DNA of 25,640 bases from Alphaproteobacteria bacterium UBA2784. Its GTDB lineage: Bacteria; Pseudomonadota; Alphaproteobacteria; Micropepsales; Micropepsaceae. The stretch spans positions 25,549-51,188 of the forward strand of contig DEIC01000124.1 in NCBI GenBank assembly GCA_002352285.1, written 5' to 3'. The translations under genes were made by a program, and so were the position numbers. The stretch's first letter is position 1; each line of letters starts with the position of its first letter. The notes beneath the pieces were generated by a model. That model made no database searches and was not told where the DNA came from. It was given only the letters and a program-made list of their open reading frames with translations. Positions 23,701 through 25,640 of the stretch are shown piece by piece.

Positions 23701-24007
23701 AACAAAGTCCGGCGGCGCGCACCGCACGCGCAAAATCCGCGCGCTCCGACAGAAATCCATAGCCGGGATGAATGGCGCCCGCCCCCGCTGTCTTCGCCGC
23801 GGCGATGATCGCCGTACCATCAAGATAGGCGGCAATACCCGCCCCCGGCAGTTCGACTGCCGCATCACCCGCCGCCACATGCGGCGATGAGGCATCATCC
23901 TTGGGCGCGACCATCACGCTGGTAAGCCCAAGGCTGGCTACAGCGCGCGCAATGCGGATGGCAATCTCGCCGCGATTGGCGATCAGGATCTTGGTGAAAG
24001 GCGGCAT
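20768..24007 (-). CDS. Single-chain biotin-dependent acyl-CoA carboxylase (BC-BCCP-CT)
   Basis: 1079 aa combining all parts of an acyl-CoA carboxylase in one chain. Biotin carboxylase (about 1-450): KILIANRGEIAIRI, the ATP-grasp loop GGGGRGMRVV, and NPRLQVEHPVTEAVTG. BCCP (about 475-550): biotin on Lys509 in LEAMKMHH. Carboxyltransferase (about 570-1079): beta half with GGRPGDTDAMGVAG and alpha half with CDTPGFMVGPDEEKKASVRR. The domain order fits the long-chain acyl-CoA carboxylase (LCC) type known from mycobacteria and some alphaproteobacteria; the substrate acyl-CoA is not certain. Compared with AccC, the BC segment after HAIELRLQM is shortened where AEDP..PSPG is usual, and RRHQK is KRNQK. 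Start ATG 24007 (MPPFTKILIAN); upstream in-frame sequence overlaps the divergent gene. Confidence 0.93.
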   Translation of the reverse strand: MPPFTKILIANRGEIAIRIARAVASLGLTSVMVAPKDDASSPHVAAGDAAVELPGAGIAAYLDGTAIIAAAKTAGAGAIHPGYGFLSERADFARAVRAAGLCFIGPEDAALDLFGDKLKARALAQACDVPVLAGTMGAVDVTGAQAFLKALGGKPAIIKAVAGGGGRGMRVVRDAAALYAAFGICAAEAKAAFGDGALYLEAFADRARHIEVQVIGDAAGGICVLGDRDCSIQKRNQKLIEIAPAPGLNDALRAKLHEAARVMAGRGKLSSLATFEFLVAVAAGAFHFIEANPRLQVEHPVTEAVTGIDIVAAQIRVAMGTTLADLGLTQTPPSRGHAIELRLQMTKPGTVSVFEPPAGPGLRCDAGVAAGYAPGISFDPMLAKLIVHHAGGFGEAALMATRTIAELRVEGIGINAEELHGVVSHSDFAAMRFTTRSFEEGVFAPRGDFKPRIRQAAAVQRENVQRQTMLSEGEMAVSAPLRGTVVEVHVQPGASVAAGDTLLVLEAMKMHHLIVAPSAGQITQLPVTKGETVDEGVVLAALVPDVGAGHTRARARTVDPDFIRPDLAEFLARQEKLSDAVRPEAVARRRKTGQQTARENLAALFDEGAYAEYGGLAVAAQRRRRSMEDLAANTPADGLITGIGAVNGDQFSEERARTLALAYDYTVLAGTQGMMNHKKTDRVLALAERHRLPIVWFTEGGGGRPGDTDAMGVAGLDVPSFVSFARLSGLAPRIAVNSGRCFAGNAAIFGSADITIATANSNIGMGGPAMIEGGGLGVFRPEDIGPMDVQTQNGVVDLAVADEIEGAAAARRALSYFQGALKDHACADQRLLRHVIPENRLHVYDIRKVIGLLVDQDSFLELRSAYGRGMVTGLVRIEGRPMGLIANNAMVLGGAIDAEGAEKAARFLQLCDAFDLPVLSLCDTPGFMVGPDEEKKASVRRMSSLFVSAASMDVPVFMVVLRKGYGLGAQAMAGGSFHTPFFNVAWPTGEFGGMGLEGAVRLGWRKELDAESDPQKRKALYDKLVAAMYANGKAISMASFLEIDAVIDPKDTRGWIISGLKSLPPPVPRAGKKRMVDTW

Positions 24008-24109
24008 GGGCGCATCTTGTGGCTGAATGGCGGTTGCCCATTGTGCATGGGCCGAAGCTTCCGGCAAACGCCCCTTGCAAAGAAACCGGGGCCGCAGCAA
24101 AACCCGCCC

Positions 24110-25640
24110 ATGATCCGCATCACCGAAATCAAGCTGCCTCTGGACCATGAGGAGAGCGCGCTGAAAAGCGCCGTCCTCAGGAAGCTTGGCATTCCCGCAA
24201 AGACGCTCGGCGCCATCACGGTATTCCGGCGCGGCTATGACGCGCGCAAAAGGGATGCGATCAGCCTGATCTACACAGTCGATGCGGCGGTGCAGGACGA
24301 AGAGGTGCTGCTCAAGCGCCATCAGCGCGATCCGCACATACGCCGTTCGCCTGACATGGAATGGCACGCGCCGGTGACACGCCACGAGCCGCCGAAAAAA
24401 CGTCCCGTCGTTATCGGTTTTGGCCCGTGCGGAATTTTTGCAGGGCTTGCACTGGCCGAGATGGGCTTTGCCCCGATCATTCTTGACCGCGGCAAGCCTG
24501 TGCGTGAGCGCACCAAGGATACGTTCGGCTTCTGGCGCAAGCGGCAGCTGAACCCGGAGTCCAATGCACAGTTCGGCGAGGGCGGCGCAGGCACATTTTC
24601 GGATGGCAAACTCTACAGCCAGATCAGCGATCCGCGCTTTCTGGGCCGCAAGGTGATGACCGAGTTTGTTGAGGCAGGCGCGCCCGACGAAATTCTTTAC
24701 GTCTCAAAGCCGCATATCGGCACGTTCCGCCTGGTGTCGATGGTGGAACACATCCGGGAGAAGATCACGCGGCTGGGCGGCGATATCCGCTTTGGTGCGC
24801 GCGTTACCCGTCTCCAGGTCGAAGAGAACGCCGGCGGCGTGCGCCATGTGCGCGGCGTTGAACTGGCAGATGGCAGCATGATCGAAACGGATCATGTCGT
24901 GCTGGCGGTCGGCCATTCCGCGCGCGACACGTTCGAGATGCTGCACGCCGAGGGCGTCTTTATTGAAGCCAAGCCCTTTTCCATCGGCGTGCGCATCGAA
25001 CACCCGCAATCGCTGATCGATCAGGCGCGCTTTGGAAAGTTTGCTGGCCACAAATTGCTGGGCGCCGCTGACTACAAACTTGTGCATCATGCCGCCAATG
25101 GCCGCGCGGTTTACAGCTTCTGCATGTGCCCCGGCGGCACGGTGGTGGCAACCGCCTCCGAGTCGGGCCGCCTTGTCACCAACGGCATGAGCCAGTATTC
25201 GCGCATGGAGCGCAACGCCAATGCCGGGCTGGTGGTGGCGATCTCGCCCAAGGATTATCCGGGCGGGCCGCTTGCCGGAATCGCCTTTCAGCGCCACTGG
25301 GAAGAGTTGGCGTTCAAGGCGGGCGGCGGCAATTACTCCGCACCCGGACAATTGGTGGGTGACTTCCTCGCCCATCGCCCCTCAACTTCATTCGGCAGCG
25401 TGATCCCGTCCTATAAGCCGTCGGTGCATCTGACATCACTCGACCTCTGCCTGCCTGACTATGTCACCGAGGCGATGCGTGAGGCGCTCCCCGTCTTTGG
25501 CCGCGAGATCAGGGGCTATGACATGGCGGACGCCGTGATGACGGGCATTGAAAGCCGCACCTCCTCGCCCATCCGCATCAAGCGCGGAGACGATTACGCC
25601 AGCATCAACACACGCGGTCTTTATCCGGCGGGCGAAGGTG
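24110..25640 (+). CDS. FAD-dependent dehydrogenase, COG2509 family (3' end outside window)
   Basis: 510 complete codons from ATG 24110, still open at the last base, so the C-terminus is missing. About residues 1-100 form a small N-terminal domain (MIRITEIKLPLDHEESALK) typical of the NAD(FAD)-utilising dehydrogenase family. Then comes the FAD Rossmann motif VVIGFGPCGIFAGLALAEMG, the family segment FGEGGAGTFSDGKLYSQ, and VLAVGHSARDTFEML. CMCPGGTVVATASE and SSPIRIKRG are also conserved. The biological substrate is unknown for the family. It diverges from the carboxylase gene with 102 bp between start codons, enough for back-to-back promoters, although no clear boxes or strong ribosome site were seen. 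Confidence 0.9.
   Translation, partial: MIRITEIKLPLDHEESALKSAVLRKLGIPAKTLGAITVFRRGYDARKRDAISLIYTVDAAVQDEEVLLKRHQRDPHIRRSPDMEWHAPVTRHEPPKKRPVVIGFGPCGIFAGLALAEMGFAPIILDRGKPVRERTKDTFGFWRKRQLNPESNAQFGEGGAGTFSDGKLYSQISDPRFLGRKVMTEFVEAGAPDEILYVSKPHIGTFRLVSMVEHIREKITRLGGDIRFGARVTRLQVEENAGGVRHVRGVELADGSMIETDHVVLAVGHSARDTFEMLHAEGVFIEAKPFSIGVRIEHPQSLIDQARFGKFAGHKLLGAADYKLVHHAANGRAVYSFCMCPGGTVVATASESGRLVTNGMSQYSRMERNANAGLVVAISPKDYPGGPLAGIAFQRHWEELAFKAGGGNYSAPGQLVGDFLAHRPSTSFGSVIPSYKPSVHLTSLDLCLPDYVTEAMREALPVFGREIRGYDMADAVMTGIESRTSSPIRIKRGDDYASINTRGLYPAGEG

Noticed and set aside
24008..24385. Extension of the carboxylase upstream of ATG 24007
   Set aside because: It would overlap the divergent COG2509 gene by more than 270 bp; KILIANRGEIAIRI is the normal start of a biotin carboxylase.

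Overview
The window is about 25.6 kb of gene-dense, high-GC DNA from an alphaproteobacterium, most likely Hyphomicrobiales or a close relative. Support for this: tandem-domain universal stress proteins behind CRP/FNR-type boxes, a NadQ-like NAD regulator, a tetrameric (alpha plus beta) glycyl-tRNA synthetase, and a one-chain acyl-CoA carboxylase. I cannot name the genus. No tRNA, rRNA, CRISPR array, insertion sequence or prophage was seen.

Layout. (1) 1-1005: tandem Usp protein with an FNR-type box in its leader. (2) 1283-3451: membrane-anchored penicillin/AHL acylase-family Ntn hydrolase. It converges on (3) a minus-strand block running from 6554 to 3458: a small secreted protein, a 120-aa protein of unknown function, then queC-queE-queD-queF, which carry the 7-deazaguanine steps of queuosine synthesis. 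(4) 6605-7432 and 7511-9904, minus strand: a second tandem Usp with its own FNR-type box, and a Lon-like AAA+ protease with a perfect 12-bp inverted repeat just before its start. (5) 10051-12299, plus strand: HD phosphohydrolase, HCX5R phosphatase and NadQ-like regulator, a compact probable operon, followed by an exported alpha/beta hydrolase (12323-13276). (6) 13601-19521: glyQ, glyS and pyruvate phosphate dikinase. (7) A 573-bp gap with AT-rich, palindrome-rich DNA. (8) 20095-20763: SleB-type cell-wall hydrolase, converging on (9) a single-chain BC-BCCP-CT acyl-CoA carboxylase (24007 to 20768). Divergent from it is (10) a COG2509-type FAD dehydrogenase that runs off the window end.

Three intergenic gaps (1088-1222, 13308-13452, 16598-16743) hold diverged copies of one compound palindromic repeat about 135-146 bp long. 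Its hairpins are conserved in layout more than in sequence, and one stem shows a compensatory A-T to G-C change.

Themes: low-oxygen/stress response (two Usp genes under CRP/FNR-type sites, Lon-like protease), tRNA modification and charging, NAD control, and acyl-CoA and pyruvate/PEP metabolism. Most of this is core genome rather than an accessory island. The points that most deserve a second look are the paired FNR-type boxes, the repeat family, the QueD protein lacking the usual catalytic Cys and Glu, and the AT-rich gap at 19.5-20.1 kb.
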